Source: Tigriopus japonicus (taxonomy: Eukaryota; Arthropoda; Copepoda; Harpacticoida; Harpacticidae). From it: a DNA stretch of 64,000 nucleotides. Below, piece by piece: positions 34,944 to 46,185 of this stretch; position 1 is the stretch's first letter; each line of letters starts with the position of its first letter. The notes beneath the pieces are model-generated. The model ran no database searches. It was not told the DNA's origin and worked only from the letters and a program-made list of their open reading frames with translations. The position numbers and the translations under genes were made by a program. Location of the stretch: NCBI GenBank assembly GCA_010645155.1, contig JAAGOF010000023.1, positions 454,245-518,244 on the forward strand, given 5' to 3'.

Positions 34944-35224
34944 ATGGCGGACCAGATTCTGTCATTTTACGCGGCATTAGACGTAAGTCCTTTGTTATTA
35001 TTTCTGTCATGACAGACAAGGACTTCAAAAAGACCATTTTAGAAAAATAATCACGGGGTCCCAGGTCTGAACGGTGACCCTTGTGTGATGAAAACGAACA
35101 GGCCGGTGTCCTAACTAACTCTTTCTGCAATTTTTCTGTATTGTAGGTTGTAATCTTCGGGTTCAGGAACTTGCGCAATGTATTTATAAAATCAAATAAT
35201 GACGTTCAACCCATCTTGATTTAA
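34944..35224 (+). CDS. Candidate two-exon micro-gene diverging from RTN4IP1
   Basis: Exon 34944-34982 starts with ATGGCGG (good Kozak context) and ends at a GTAAGT donor. The 164-bp intron has a CTAACTAAC branch-point match at 35111 and a pyrimidine-rich acceptor ending TAG. Exon 35147-35224 continues in frame to a TAA, giving 38 residues (MADQILSFYAALD, then VVIFGFRNLRNVF...), partly hydrophobic. The ATG is 230 bp from the RTN4IP1 start, so the two could share a bidirectional promoter. I do not recognise the product. Exon 2 could also lead to further exons, or the whole could be a non-coding transcript. Confidence 0.35.
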
Positions 35225-35353
35225 ACTCATTGCAAATTTCTGCTTGATCATTTACTTTCCAGATGGATATCTGGAAAACGTTATCTGGAAACATTAATAT
35301 TGTCAACAAATCTCAATGACATTGAAAATAAGGATTGGTGGGTGAATCATGAT

Positions 35354-35425
35354 TAGGGTCCGGAAATATTTCTTTTTAAATATAAAATACTTCATATTTA
35401 ATAATTATATTATTATCCGGCCCTA
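35354..35425. mobile_element. 72-bp hAT-type micro-MITE
   Basis: Ends TAGGGTCCGG and CCGGCCCTA flanked by a perfect 8-bp duplication ATCATGAT (35346-35353 and 35426-35433). The interior is almost pure A/T. The flanking 8-mer is itself a palindrome. Confidence 0.7.
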
Positions 35426-35506
35426 ATCATGATTAACCCATTGGATTGGTTGCATGAATAAATTGACGCGGGGACTTTGCCTCTCTAAAATTATATCACC
35501 GGGGCC

Positions 35507-36843
35507 CAGCGTTGCCAGGTCCCAAGGAGGGCTCGCGGCCAAATTTAAGATCAAAAGTTGCCTTTTGGCAACCAACAATGAGGAAAAGTTGCCACTTGGC
35601 AGCCATTTTTTTAAATTTCCACATCATTGTTGTATTGCAAAAAATGTGAGTGTAAGGAGCACTGGTCAAGACTTTTTTACACAAAAAATATATATATTTT
35701 TTAAATTCTGTACATTTTTTTATGTGCGTGCTAGTAAACAAGTTCATGGGAACAAAGCGTCAACTTGGCACTATAGACAATTAACATTAACTTGAATCCT
35801 TAGGTGCTAGGATTGTAGAGTTGATCCTCCCCCGCCCATTATTGACCCAATTTTGCCAATAGGTAACATTGTGTGTCTGTAAATCGGAAATGTTAAGTGC
35901 ATAGGGTTTCGCCTTTATTCTTTAAACAACATTATTTAACAATCAAAATTCATTCCATTTAGTGTATGTCTGCTTTTGGTTTTGGTAGGCATAACTGAAA
36001 CTGCTGATGGAAAGAAAGCGCTTTTGGCCGAAATTACAGCTCAAAATTTCGATTTTGGTTTCAGTTATGCTTAACTAAACCAAAAGCAGACATGCACATT
36101 AAAGAAGTCGAAGACTTTTTTGGTTCAAAACCCTCCACAACTTATTTTGTCGGTTTTATTTTCAAAATTTAGTTTACAGGATGTTGAACCCAATCAATTT
36201 AAATTTAAAATGAATTTTCCATGTATACAATTTCTCAATAAGATGCTTGCAGTTTTGATTAAGCCCTCTTTTGACTAAAACTTTTGGTTAAGGTCTCTTT
36301 TGGTCTATCACTAACTGATATAAAAAATGAAATTTCAACCCAAAAGCACGTTTTGTCCAACACTGACACCACAATTTACTGCGGTCAAAACAAAGCACAA
36401 CCGTATATTTAACTTAAGCATTTGTTTAAAGAACTTGTTTGAAATGGACCTTCAACTGGCAGCCAAAGAGTGTCATGTGTCGCAATTTAGCAATCACTTA
36501 GTAGATACCTTTACCATCAAGTTTCAAAAGTTGCCAAATTTGGCCAAGAAGCCACGAAAATTTTCTTTTTGGCCATTCAGCAGCCTCAAAAGTTGCCATT
36601 TGGCGGCCAATTTTCCCCCGGTGGCCACTATTTTGTTTCCCGTGGCCATCAGGTTTCAAAAGTTGCCAATTTGGCGGCAAATTTCCCCCCCGGTGGCCAA
36701 TATTTTGTTTCCCGTGGCCATCAGGTTTCAAAAGTTGCCAATTTCCCCCAAGCCAATTTACTATTTTTTCTCGTGGACAAAAGGTTTCAAAAGTTACTAC
36801 TTTTGGAAATTTTGGCCACCGCGGCGGCCACCTGGCAACGCTG
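35507..36843. mobile_element. hAT-type transposon (GTTGCCA family), non-autonomous
   Basis: Ends CAGCGTTGCCAGGT and ACCTGGCAACGCTG; flanks CCGGGGCC (35499-35506) and CCAGGGCC (36844-36851) form a 7-of-8 duplication. The terminal 150-300 bp is crowded with AAAAGTTGCCA and TTGGC motifs. It contains a related CCGAAA-family MITE at 35962-36313. No transposase is visible. Confidence 0.8.
35962..36313. mobile_element. CCGAAA-family MITE, copy 2 (diverged)
   Basis: TGTCTGCTTTTGGTTTTGG with TAGGCATAACTGAAAC parallels the copy at 25866-25890, and the right end GGTCTATCACTA matches GGTCCATCACTA. CpG-containing CCGAAA motifs have largely become CTGAAA or CCAAAA, so it is older than copy 1. No target duplication remains. 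Confidence 0.5.
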
Positions 36844-36851
36844 CCAGGGCC

Positions 36852-37372
36852 ACCAAATTTATGTTGAAAAATCGCCAAAAAAATGAATTATTTTTGGTAG
36901 GTTTTTGAGAAATAATGTAACTGAAACAGGCATTTTACATTTTTTCAAAATTTTCCCACTTTTTGTAGTTTTAAACAAAAAATAGCACATTTTTGTAACT
37001 ACAATGTAAAATGCCATTTACAACTATCTAGCAGGCCTGATGATAAACTAAATTTACATCTATCTGGTGGCATTGTATATCACCTCTAAAATTAGAGTTG
37101 CATACTTTTTTGGCTTTTGTCCTCTTCAGTAGCAAATGCGGCTAAATGTAATCTCAAATATTGTCTTGTTTTACCACTAAAATATTTGGTTAGACTCAAA
37201 AAGGTCAAAAAAGGTTCAAATTCATAACAAAAACGAACAAATGGCATGTAAAATTTCATTGCTATTTGGCACCTCTAACGCAAGCAACTTTAATTTTGCA
37301 ACCCAAGTACACATTCAAAAAATCTGGAAAAAGTAACCAAAGAGGCCTGCCCTTTCATCCCTTTTCCAAGCA
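36852..37372. other. Intergenic, no feature recognised
   Basis: AT-rich; nothing supported. Confidence 0.5.
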
Positions 37373-37381
37373 TTTCCAATG

Positions 37382-38477
37382 TATGAACGTTACATGGATT
37401 GAAAATCCACGTACATAGAAGCCGCCGTACATAAACAAATCCAAGTGAACGGCAAAGTCAATCAGGGTTGCCAAAAAATGCTAGACACGCCATTACTATT
37501 GGCACAATTTTCTATAAATTATTATGTTTGGTATGTGTACATGTTTCAAAATTTGATTTGCCAAGAGAGTGATATTATTTCCTAAACTATTATTTTATGT
37601 AGGTTTTTGATATCCTATTTCAAGTCACTGAAATTCTAATGACTTTAGTAATGAATTTGCCTTACAAAACAAAAAAAAAATTGCAAACAACTTTAAACAT
37701 GCCTTGATATTTCTTCCAGATTCTTTGCATTTAAGGCAGGATTGTGGACAAATTTTTAAACACTTTTCCTGACCAACCCACTATACAAGGGTTGTATAGA
37801 TCTGCCAACAGTAACTCATTGGTAGACCAAATATCATATAAACATTAATTGTAGAAATTATTTCAATGATTAACTCTCTTTACAGGGAATCCCATTCCTT
37901 GTAGCAGTATTTAAATATCGGCCCCCCCCCCCACAAAAAAAAATAGTAAATGAAACCATATTTGAACAAAATTTTTGCTGAATGTATAGTAAATCATAAA
38001 CCCACAGAGATATTTTATTGGCCTTGTGGTCAATACTTGACATATGCTTCTATTCTCACAACCATTTTGGGATAGTAAAATCCCCTAAAAAGAGGGGCAC
38101 ATCATCCTTTTGGCACCTCTAACACACTTCCAAACTGGCGAGACTACCATACTAGGTATATAGCTCCCCATGACATCATAACTCATTTTCCATTTGCAGA
38201 TACATAATGTTGCCAAGTTCAAGCATGGGTTAGGAGCTGAAATAGGTTTGGTCTTAATCTACCTACAATGAAGATTATGGAGAGAACTTGCGTAATTATT
38301 GAATGAATAAAACAAAAATATTTTTGCAATATGATTTCTGAAAGAAAAATTTGTTTCTATTAACTGCCATGTGTGTAGCATATTTTAGCAACCCTGATTA
38401 ACTTTGCCCTTCACTGAGGTTTGTTTATGTACATCGGCTCCTATGTACGTGGATTTTCAATCCATGTAACGTTCATA
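37382..38477. mobile_element. Mutator-like element with about 120-bp terminal repeats
   Basis: A 1,096-bp element starting TATGAACGTTACATGG and ending with its inverse, with inverted repeats extending about 120 bp. It is flanked by a perfect 9-bp duplication TTTCCAATG (37373-37381 and 38478-38486). Terminal repeats of this length with a 9-bp duplication suggest Mutator. It carries a LINE-D 3' end (37725-37950) and no transposase. Confidence 0.75.
37725..37950 (+). mobile_element. LINE-D 3' end, copy 2
   Basis: Parallel to 20690-20912: the coding end with YRSANSNSL near 37800, then GGGAATCCCATTCCTTGTAG, then a C run and an A run (37920-37945). It lies inside the Mutator-like element. Confidence 0.7.
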
Positions 38478-38507
38478 TTTCCAATGGAGTTCATGAGAAA
38501 TGTATTC

Positions 38508-39985
38508 CAGGGTAGCCAGGTGTTAGACGGCTCTTATCGCCAGATTTACCACCGAAATTCGCCAGAATTCGACACCTCATTTGAAAAATCGCCAGATTTT
38601 CGCCAAATTTCTTTTTATTAAAACGTTATGTACATAAATAGTCAATCATGCTAAAGTAATGTTCAAGGAATACCTCAAATAGTCAATATTTCAGTTTTGT
38701 TTTTCAACTTTCATTTCAACTTTTATCTTTTGAAACACATTTCATGACAAAAGTTCTCGAAGAAAAACGGAATGCCACCATATTGACTTTCCTTCACAAT
38801 CTCTTATTTGTATCATTTGGAACGCGTTTTAATTTGTAATTTGCACACAAAATTGAAATTTTATTGATGCTCACTCAATAACAAAATCTTTCGGGCTCTT
38901 TTCTGAAATGCTATTAAATTTATAACTCTTTAAAAGCAATGTTAATGGTATTACGTTAACAAAAACTGACCAATTGCCATTAAAAATCCCTAAATGTAAC
39001 GTCATCACTCAAATAGTAAATAAAACATTTTTTATGCCAATGACATTATTCATGCCCTGTATTTTGACCTTATGATAATTGATTGAGTAGTAAACCATAA
39101 AGAGGGCGTAACCAAACCCAACCGGGCGCAGTCGCAAAATAATAGGATGCACAATTTATTTTGGATTTTAATTGGCCCTTCCATTAGGAAGATCAAATTG
39201 GGAATTTTTCAAAATCAGTTACATATACAGTACATTTGCCGAAGCTCTTGACTTCATAACAGTCTCTTTTTCCCAAACTCTCTTGTTAAAAATTCTAGTC
39301 TGCATTTTTTAACCGATTTTGACTTGTACACAGAATGTCAATCCATGTAAATGTCAAAAAAAGATAAAACCAGAGTGGGGAAAAGTCATGTCAGTTAAAA
39401 GCATTGGTCTGTAAGGGAGTTGGAATTAGCTGCCCGATAAAGCCCCTGAACTTAGGGCAAGTCACAGATAGTGGATAACAAGTCGTCTAAATGAGACTTA
39501 TAAAGAAAATAAAGAAAATTTATAATGGGCCGTCAAATGGATAGATTTGTTGCAAAGAGGGAGGAAGCAAGTTCTACAGCAAAAGAGCGAAACAAAATTT
39601 TCATGTTCTTGGTAAAAGCACAATCAAATCAAAAAACAATTCTTTCGTCAAAGCTCTTCCCCTTTAGTGATTGTCATCTAAAATATTTAATCCTTGTTTT
39701 TCAGTCAGAATGAAAGTCGAAATCATTAAGAGAGAATCAAAATTTGCCTGAGTTATCGCAGAAAACGGACGATTTTGACAAATTTTTTCGCCAAATTTCC
39801 CCGATTTCACCTAATTTTTCACCAAATATGCTCATTTCGCCAAATTTATCGCCAGAAATATTAAAATCGCCAGATTTATCGCCAGTGATATCAAAATCGC
39901 CAGATTTATCGCCAGATCAGCTGATTTCGCCAGATTAATTTTTCCATCGCCAGACACGTTTCAAAATCGCCAGTTGGCAACACTG
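38508..39985. mobile_element. hAT-type transposon (TCGCCAGA family), copy 1
   Basis: Starts CAGGGTAGCCAGG and ends GCCAGTTGGCAACACTG. It is collinear with the copy at 56470-58002 over its whole length. Both ends are dense in TCGCCAGATTT. A shared short reading frame (39525-39713, MGRQMDRFVAKREE...) is all that is left of coding capacity. The flanks do not show a clean 8-bp duplication. Confidence 0.75.
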
Positions 39986-40023
39986 AAATGAACTTCATCT
40001 TGAGTCTTGGAAAGAGCCGTTCG

Positions 40024-40915
40024 TAGGGCTGTAAACGAGTCATTTTTTATGACTCGCGAGTCAAGAGTCATTTTTCCGATGAACCAATGACTCGCACTCG
40101 ACTTCTACGAGCCTTCTGGTACAAAAGCTAGTTTCAAAATGACTTGCAAGTCCTTTTCTCACATAGATACGACTCACGCGTCTGTTTCACGTAAGAGGCA
40201 TTATTTTTAGAAGCATTACTCATTTTACATTGTAAGTAATTGACCATTGGGTCTTCACATTTGTTTGGACACGACCTTCCCACCGTTTCTCCAGAAAAGT
40301 TACGGACACAATTGGTCACTCACAAATGCTCACTAATGTTCTGAGTTGCAAAAAGTATTGCAAAACTATGCAAAGTTTAAAAATAATTTCATACACTAAT
40401 TTTGACAGTTAACAACTCGTTTCATTGATCATCACTATGTGACAGAGCAAAACAGGGTCTTTTTGCAGTTGTCTTACCATACGTATCTAAGCAGAAATTG
40501 TTTTTACCCTTCACTCTCTCCTTGAAAAAGCACAACAATGCCATTCTTGCCCGAAATGGTCTCACTCTATTTGATGAAGACCTAAGGCTTCAGTATTGCC
40601 AAAATGGCCAGAACTCGCCTATTTATTGGCTTTTTAAAACAAAATTAAGATTAGATAGTAGATAGTTAGATAGATAGATTAATTATTATAGAGTAGGCAC
40701 TATATTTTGGGGTTTGAAGTAAGGATTTGCTTTTCATGACAACGATTCGAAATTCATTTCTTTTAAAGTTAAAATTGTTTGGTTTGGTCCTACTTCCAAA
40801 TACTCGTGATAGACTCTAGTCTTTGTACAGATTTGGAGTCTTTTCCAATTTTAAGGAAAAATCGGTTTTTGATCCGGGTCCTACGAGTCATTGTAAAGAC
40901 TCGTTTGCAGCCCTA
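40024..40915. mobile_element. hAT-type transposon (GACTCG family) beside the OST4/GTF2H5 promoter
   Basis: Ends TAGGGCTGTAAACGAGTC and GACTCGTTTGCAGCCCTA; flanks GCCGTTCG (40016-40023) and GTCGTTTG (40916-40923) agree at 6 of 8 positions. The left 90 bp repeats ACTCG motifs. No transposase. It ends about 75 bp before the first GTF2H5 splice donor, so it lies in or next to the core promoter. Confidence 0.75.
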
Positions 40916-40990
40916 GTCGTTTGTCTGTCTCGTCCGGTCTCGGCTCATTGCGGATTGGTGGCTCAGGTAGACGACAAGAAAAAAAGTCAG
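40916..40990 (+). promoter_or_regulatory. Putative shared 5' non-coding exon and splice donor
   Basis: A strong donor CAG/GTGAGT lies at 40990/40991 and the acceptor TTGTTTTAG ends at 41249. The exon has no ATG. Splicing would join it 12 bp before the GTF2H5 start and remove all of OST4. The transcription start is unknown. Confidence 0.5.
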
Positions 40991-41004
40991 GTGAGTGTTC
41001 GTGA

Positions 41005-41061
41005 ATGGTTACGTTTCACATCTTGGTCCATCCATCCAACCATCCATTCATCCATCCATAA
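41005..41061 (+). other. 18-codon upstream reading frame before OST4
   Basis: ATG at 41005 to TAA at 41059-41061, two bases before the OST4 ATG. Much of it is a CCATCCATT microsatellite (41026-41060). In an unspliced transcript it would be met before OST4. Confidence 0.4.
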
Positions 41062-41063
41062 TT

Positions 41064-41216
41064 ATGATCACCGATGTGCAATTGGCTACGGCCGCCAACT
41101 TCATGGGCATTGGCATGTTCCTCTTGGTGGTCTTGTTCCATTTGATCTCTGCCAATGATCCCGCCACCTCCAATCCCACTCAACACACTTCCAACACCAA
41201 GAACAAATCCCATTGA
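41064..41216 (+). CDS. OST4: Oligosaccharyltransferase subunit OST4 homologue
   Basis: Fifty residues in one exon. The N-terminal 30 residues match animal OST4 closely: [15 protein letters not shown], then the single membrane segment [17 protein letters not shown] hydrophilic Asn/Thr-rich tail (about 18 residues) is longer than in the 37-residue human protein. OST4 is a tiny integral subunit of the endoplasmic reticulum oligosaccharyltransferase that stabilises the catalytic subunit during N-glycosylation. The gene lies wholly between the splice donor at 40991 and the acceptor at 41249 that serve GTF2H5, 45 bp upstream of the GTF2H5 ATG. Confidence 0.9.
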   Translation: MITDVQLATAANFMGIGMFLLVVLFHLISANDPATSNPTQHTSNTKNKSH

Positions 41217-41261
41217 CTTTTTGATACATCTATATTCATATTGTTTTAGTTGACCATCATC

Positions 41262-41489
41262 ATGGTGAATGTGATCAAGGGTGTGCTGGTCACGTGTGAT
41301 CCGGCCATGAAGCAGTTCTTGCTCCACTTGGATGAGAAAATGGCGTTGGGATCGCGATTCATTACCCAAGATCTAGATGACACGCATCTATTCATCAGCG
41401 AGGATGCCGTGGGACAATTGAAGAACCAAATCGATGACCTCATGGACAAGATCTCCATTCCCGTAGTCGAAGGGTCCCAACACAACTAG
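41262..41489 (+). CDS. GTF2H5: TFIIH subunit 5 (TTDA/Tfb5) homologue
   Basis: Seventy-five residues (human 71). [20 protein letters not shown], then DLDDTHLFI and a C-terminal helix ([12 protein letters not shown]), match animal GTF2H5 throughout. It is the smallest TFIIH core subunit, stabilises p52 and stimulates the XPB ATPase in nucleotide excision repair. The ATG at 41262 is chosen because family members start MVNV. An acceptor AG at 41249 lies 12 bp upstream, so a 5' non-coding exon is likely. OST4 precedes it on the same strand. AATAAA follows the stop by 50 bp. Confidence 0.92.
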   Translation: MVNVIKGVLVTCDPAMKQFLLHLDEKMALGSRFITQDLDDTHLFISEDAVGQLKNQIDDLMDKISIPVVEGSQHN

Positions 41490-41539
41490 ATGTCCCCGGA
41501 TCTCTTGACACTTTCACTCTTTGGTCAGATTTGTTAGAA

Positions 41540-41545
41540 AATAAA
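41540..41545 (+). terminator. Polyadenylation signal of GTF2H5
   Basis: AATAAA, 51 bp after the stop codon. It would also end any OST4-containing transcript. Confidence 0.6.
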
Positions 41546-42759
41546 CGTGATTAACGCAGAAAGAATTGTCATCCGACTTTAAGCGATTATCTAAGGTTTC
41601 ATTTTAATTAAGTATTGGGTGAAAAGCAATGCAACCTGGATGGAGTCAAGATATTTTGTCAAATGTTTTTTATATGTGTGAGACGATTACCAAGTTGATT
41701 TTCTTTTTAATCCAAGAGCTTTGAAAACGTTTGGAATGAAAAGTTACCATAAAAAGAAACTTATACCAACTAATATAACTAAAATCGGCCAAGTAGTAAC
41801 GAAATGTTACATGGATAGTTGGAGGATTTGCCGACCGATAGCTCGTCTTTAACTTTAACTAGGCATGGGGAGTTGTTCACGCCCTTCAGAACGTGGAATT
41901 GCCTGATTTGACTTAAATATTTAAGGAATGATTGTCATTTTGTTCGCTCAGTTACTTTAGTCTCAGATAAAGAAGCTGTGACGGCCAAAATTGCTTTGAA
42001 AATAACAATAAACTCGAACAAATACATGTATTCCTTAGATTCTGGATAAGCTACTTCTTGTTTTCACCAGAACCTGGGCAATTTAGTTTAGGGCAGTTCA
42101 GGAACTTTCAAGGTGGAACGGGATAAAAATGTGTTAAATATTTGCAGGTGTTGGTAAATTGTCACCGGATCAAGGTTTATTGTTATGAAGAAAGTATAGC
42201 GGATCATGAGATGATGAAATTGGAACGACCACAATCCAATTCAAATTAACACGATTATATGTTGAAGGCTTTTTTAAAATAGATGCAACTTTAAAACATT
42301 GAGACGCAAAACAATCGCATAAAAATCATCCCGTACTTTTTGAGGAAGTAAATGGATATAATCCTAAATTAAACACACGTAAGTTCTGAACTTAGAAAGC
42401 AAAAGATACAAAACAAGTAATTCCAAAGCTAAACAGAATTGGATGAATAAACTTTTATTTGACTACACCTGATTGCTGAAATTCAGGAACCGGGCCAACT
42501 TTTGTGTCCTTGCAAATTTTTGACCGATCCCTCAATTTATTTAAAAAATAACCAAAACCATTATTCTTTTTAACAAGCTCTCCAAAGTTAAAGGTGCTCT
42601 CTTTTGGCAGTACTGATGCCGATCAGCTGATTCACGACGCCCATACAAATACAATGCACACATATTTCAATTACCAAAACAACCAGCATCTTAAAATCTG
42701 CACAAACCCAAAACACTTCCCATCTTGAAAATTGCGGCTTGGCAAATTCTTCAGATATC
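41546..42759. other. Intergenic between GTF2H5 and CDC26
   Basis: No further gene or repeat recognised; presumed CDC26 promoter at its right end. Confidence 0.5.
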
Positions 42760-42990
42760 ATGATTCGTCGTCCTCCCACCCGATTGGAGCTCAAGATGGA
42801 CGATATCAAGGAATACGAGCGGATGAAGTCCGAATCTCGGAAGAACAACTTCGGCAACTCACCCACACACAACAGTACCATGGCTAATGAGAGTGGCTCT
42901 CTCTCAAGTGCTGAACCCAGTTCCACCGAAAAGAGGAACGCCTTGTACACCAGGATTGGATTCGATCCCAAGCCTCGAAAGCCTTCTTAG
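42760..42990 (+). CDS. CDC26: Anaphase-promoting complex subunit CDC26 homologue
   Basis: Seventy-six residues in one exon (human 85). The N terminus MIRRPPTRLELKMDDIKEYE matches the family's conserved region, which inserts into the TPR groove of APC6/CDC16 with an N-acetylated Met. The middle is Ser/Asn-rich and variable, and the C terminus RIGFDPKPR matches the conserved end (RIGYKPQPK in human). It stabilises the APC/C ubiquitin ligase that drives mitotic exit. An upstream in-frame TTG was not used because family members begin at this Met. No neighbour suggests an operon. Confidence 0.9.
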   Translation: MIRRPPTRLELKMDDIKEYERMKSESRKNNFGNSPTHNSTMANESGSLSSAEPSSTEKRNALYTRIGFDPKPRKPS

Positions 42991-43815
42991 TATCAAACCA
43001 TGGACCTTAAGAAGATTTTATTTATATCGTGAAATACCTGGAATAATAGAAAAAAGCATAGTGACTTCGTAGTTTTGAATTATTTTAAGGTTATACATAT
43101 CATGTAGCAGAGTTTTGGCAGTTCCTCGGAAAAACGAACGGATTTTTTAAATAGGCATTAATTTTCAGGATGATTAAAGGTGTGATTTTAAACATCTCAA
43201 TCACAACAATTTAGTTTGAAAGGAAATGCATCCTGCTTCATGTCGGGTTCTTGTTTTCAGTTTTTACGTTTAAGAGTTTTTTTTTTCAGTTTTCTAAAAT
43301 TATCAGCTCAGAAAATTTCAAAGGAACATAAAAGTATTTTATGACATTGCCATTTGAGACGTTTTTTTCTTTAGTTTTGAACACCTTGTGATTTACTAGC
43401 CAATCCCTTTGGATTCCGGACTTCGTACTTGTTTTCTTCATAATCCTTTTCAAAACCCTTACAATGGCTAGCTAGCATTTTGGATTAAGGGTTGATTTAA
43501 GGTAAGTGAGCGAGATATCAATTATCAAGTGAAATCTTGTAAAAAAAATTGCAAAGATTTGTGTACAATTTGGTTTGAAAGTTTTTAGAATAGAAAAAGC
43601 ACGAGTTCTAATAATTCAAATGAAGGGGAATAGACTCACTGTAAGCGATACTGGTAATGCCGATTTAACTAAACATGCGTGGAAGTTGACAAAAAAAAAA
43701 CATTGCCATTTTGACCCACATTGAAAAATCCCCTGTCTTAAAACCGGTAAGCACGGTACTGAAAAATCCATATCTAGTATGTACGGAAATTCCCAAACAC
43801 TGAGCAAGTGTTACT
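42991..43815. other. Intergenic, no feature recognised
   Basis: AT-rich 3' flank of CDC26. Confidence 0.5.
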
Positions 43816-45070
43816 TTTTAGCACGCATCGTATTAGACCGCGAACTCTCGTCGCCGAAATTTTAGAGAAGCGAACTTTTAGCGCCTGGTTTTCTTAGAGC
43901 GCGAACTTTTAGCGCCAATTCTAGACACCGGGTTAACTTTAAGTTCCTAAAAGTTTCCATATTAAAATATCTGTCACAACACAATATTCTTGTTCCACGA
44001 ATTGTTTTGCTAAATGTGATGTCCATTCTGCAACGCTATCACTAGTGCAAGGATGAAAAAGTAAAACAATACTTTTTTTGCCCTTTTTAATGGATTTAAC
44101 ATCTTTCAATCAAAAAACTTTTTTTACTTTTTTAACCACATTTGTATCTCACTGCAATTTTTTAAAATAAATATTCAGCAAATTCTTCCATATTTTGCGC
44201 TTTCACGCAAAATCGCATTTTGATGGTCTTATGTATGTACGTGCTCTTTGGGCCCTTTGCATCTTGTGCTTTTCAGATCCAAGGATAATAACGAAAACTT
44301 ACATGTTTGACCTCTAAAATCTCTTTCACCTCTAATTTTACTGGCATTAAATCGAACCATACAAATATTTTGTAATAGCTTTCGCAAACTTTTCTGACAC
44401 TTTAAAATAAATAACAATTATTTGTGCATGCCATTTTCTCCAAACAAATCTTATATGTGAACAAAACACCACAACAAAGTATGAAATATAAGTCAAAAAA
44501 GTAATTTATTCATTCATGGTTGACTTTTTTATCAAGTTTAGATATGTACTAGTACTTAACCCATGCAAGGGAGTTCCAAAAGTAATATTAAAATTCATCT
44601 GTATACTTTCATTTAATGAAGAGTTGACTTTTAAATAAACAAATATCTAAACTTTTTTTGTTTTAAACTACTAAAATGCATGATAGTTTCGCTTGTAAAT
44701 GGCATGAAGATTTATTCCTAGGTTGTGTGAGTGTATTTATCCTAATGCAATGAAGAAGTTTATTGGAGGTTACAAAAATCGCCACTAGAAGGAGCCAAAA
44801 CATGGGCAAATTCTCGTGATTTCAGACCTATCCTCAACTTTAACTTGTTGCCAAAATTGCACCTTCCATCTTAAAGTGGATTTCCCTTCATATTTCGAGT
44901 CTTCTAAAGCTCAGCTACGATATTTTTGTGTTCAAAAATCAAAAAGCCATACTAAGTAATCGCAAATTAAGGCCAAAGACTAAACAGAACCACCCACAAC
45001 CCTCTCTGCATCAAGATGGCGCTGATTGTCATTTTTCTCTTAGAGTGAAGTTCAACTTTGCTTCCTAAAG

Positions 45071-46185
45071 TAGAGCTCTATATTAGAAAGAGTACAATCA
45101 TATCCAACGCCATCTATTTCCTTCTGCTCGCAACTGCTCGCCGTTCCCAAAAGGATGCACAAGTACCCTCTAAGCTGAACAAGTTTTCCAAATTATCAGA
45201 CCAAGATAGCACCTTTTGAGAAACTAAAGGGCCTAGAACCTTAATGAAGGGGTCCAAAATGAACTATTAGTGTGTTTCAAATGATTCAAAGCTGAATTGC
45301 CTGTAAAATTAGGTTTAAAACCTAAAAGACCAAGAGATAAATGAATATCTCACCCCTCATTGTGATCAATGCTTTTTCAGAGAAAACGTTCACAATCAGG
45401 GCTCCTACCATAAAAAATGTCTCAGAAAGAATAGTGATAGAGAGGAGCATGTTGAGTTTTCCTTTCTTTACCTATCAACCCTGAAATGTTGAGTCAAGTC
45501 CTTCAAGTCCCTGTTTGCTCACTGGGCTCAGTGTGGAGAGCGAGAGAGCGAGAGAGCGAGAAAGAGGGAGAGAGAGCTGACCCGGCCCAGCAATCCTTGC
45601 AGTTCCCTTCTTAACAAGTGCCAGTGGGCAAGCTGGGCAAGCCATCTGAAGCTAGCAAGCATTTGACTGGACTCCCCTGCTGGCCACCACCACTTACACC
45701 TGTGATCTTGCATATCAAGGGGTAAGTGGGCAAGTCTAAATAGCAGTCAGGGGTGAAGTCAAGAGAGGAAGAAAATTCCCTGCGCTCTTTCTCAGCAATA
45801 ACCATGACAGCGACGCACAAGCGGGAAGAGAATTCAGCAGCCTTGCAATTTCATTTCCAATCACATTGCTGCCATCACCTCTTGCATCAATATGTCCAAG
45901 GGGATAGATTTTCATTCTCTTACTGTCTTTTAAGGCTTTAAACCTAATTTTACAGGCAATTCAGCTTTGAATCATTTGAAACACACTAATAGTTCATTTT
46001 GGACCCCTTCATTAAGGTTCTAGGCCCTTTAGTTTCTCAAAAGGTGCTATCTTGGTCTGATAATTTGGAAAACTTGTTCAGCTTAGAGGGTACTTGTGCA
46101 TCCTTTTGGGAACGGCGAGCAGTTGCGAGCAGAAGGAACTAGATGGCGTTGGATATGATTGTACTCTTTCTAATATAGAGCTCTA
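45071..46185. mobile_element. Long-terminal-repeat foldback DNA transposon with 8-bp duplication
   Basis: Arms 45071-45319 and 45937-46185 are near-identical inverted copies of 249 bp beginning TAGAGCTCTATATTAGAAAG. A perfect 8-bp duplication TCCTAAAG flanks it (45063-45070 and 46186-46193), consistent with hAT-like or another 8-bp-target superfamily. The 617-bp centre contains a GAGAGC-type microsatellite (45536-45580) and no transposase. Confidence 0.82.

Noticed and set aside
38500..39993. 8-bp target duplication for the first TCGCCAGA-family hAT
   Set aside because: ATGTATTC and AAATGAAC do not match well enough; boundaries rest on the second copy instead.
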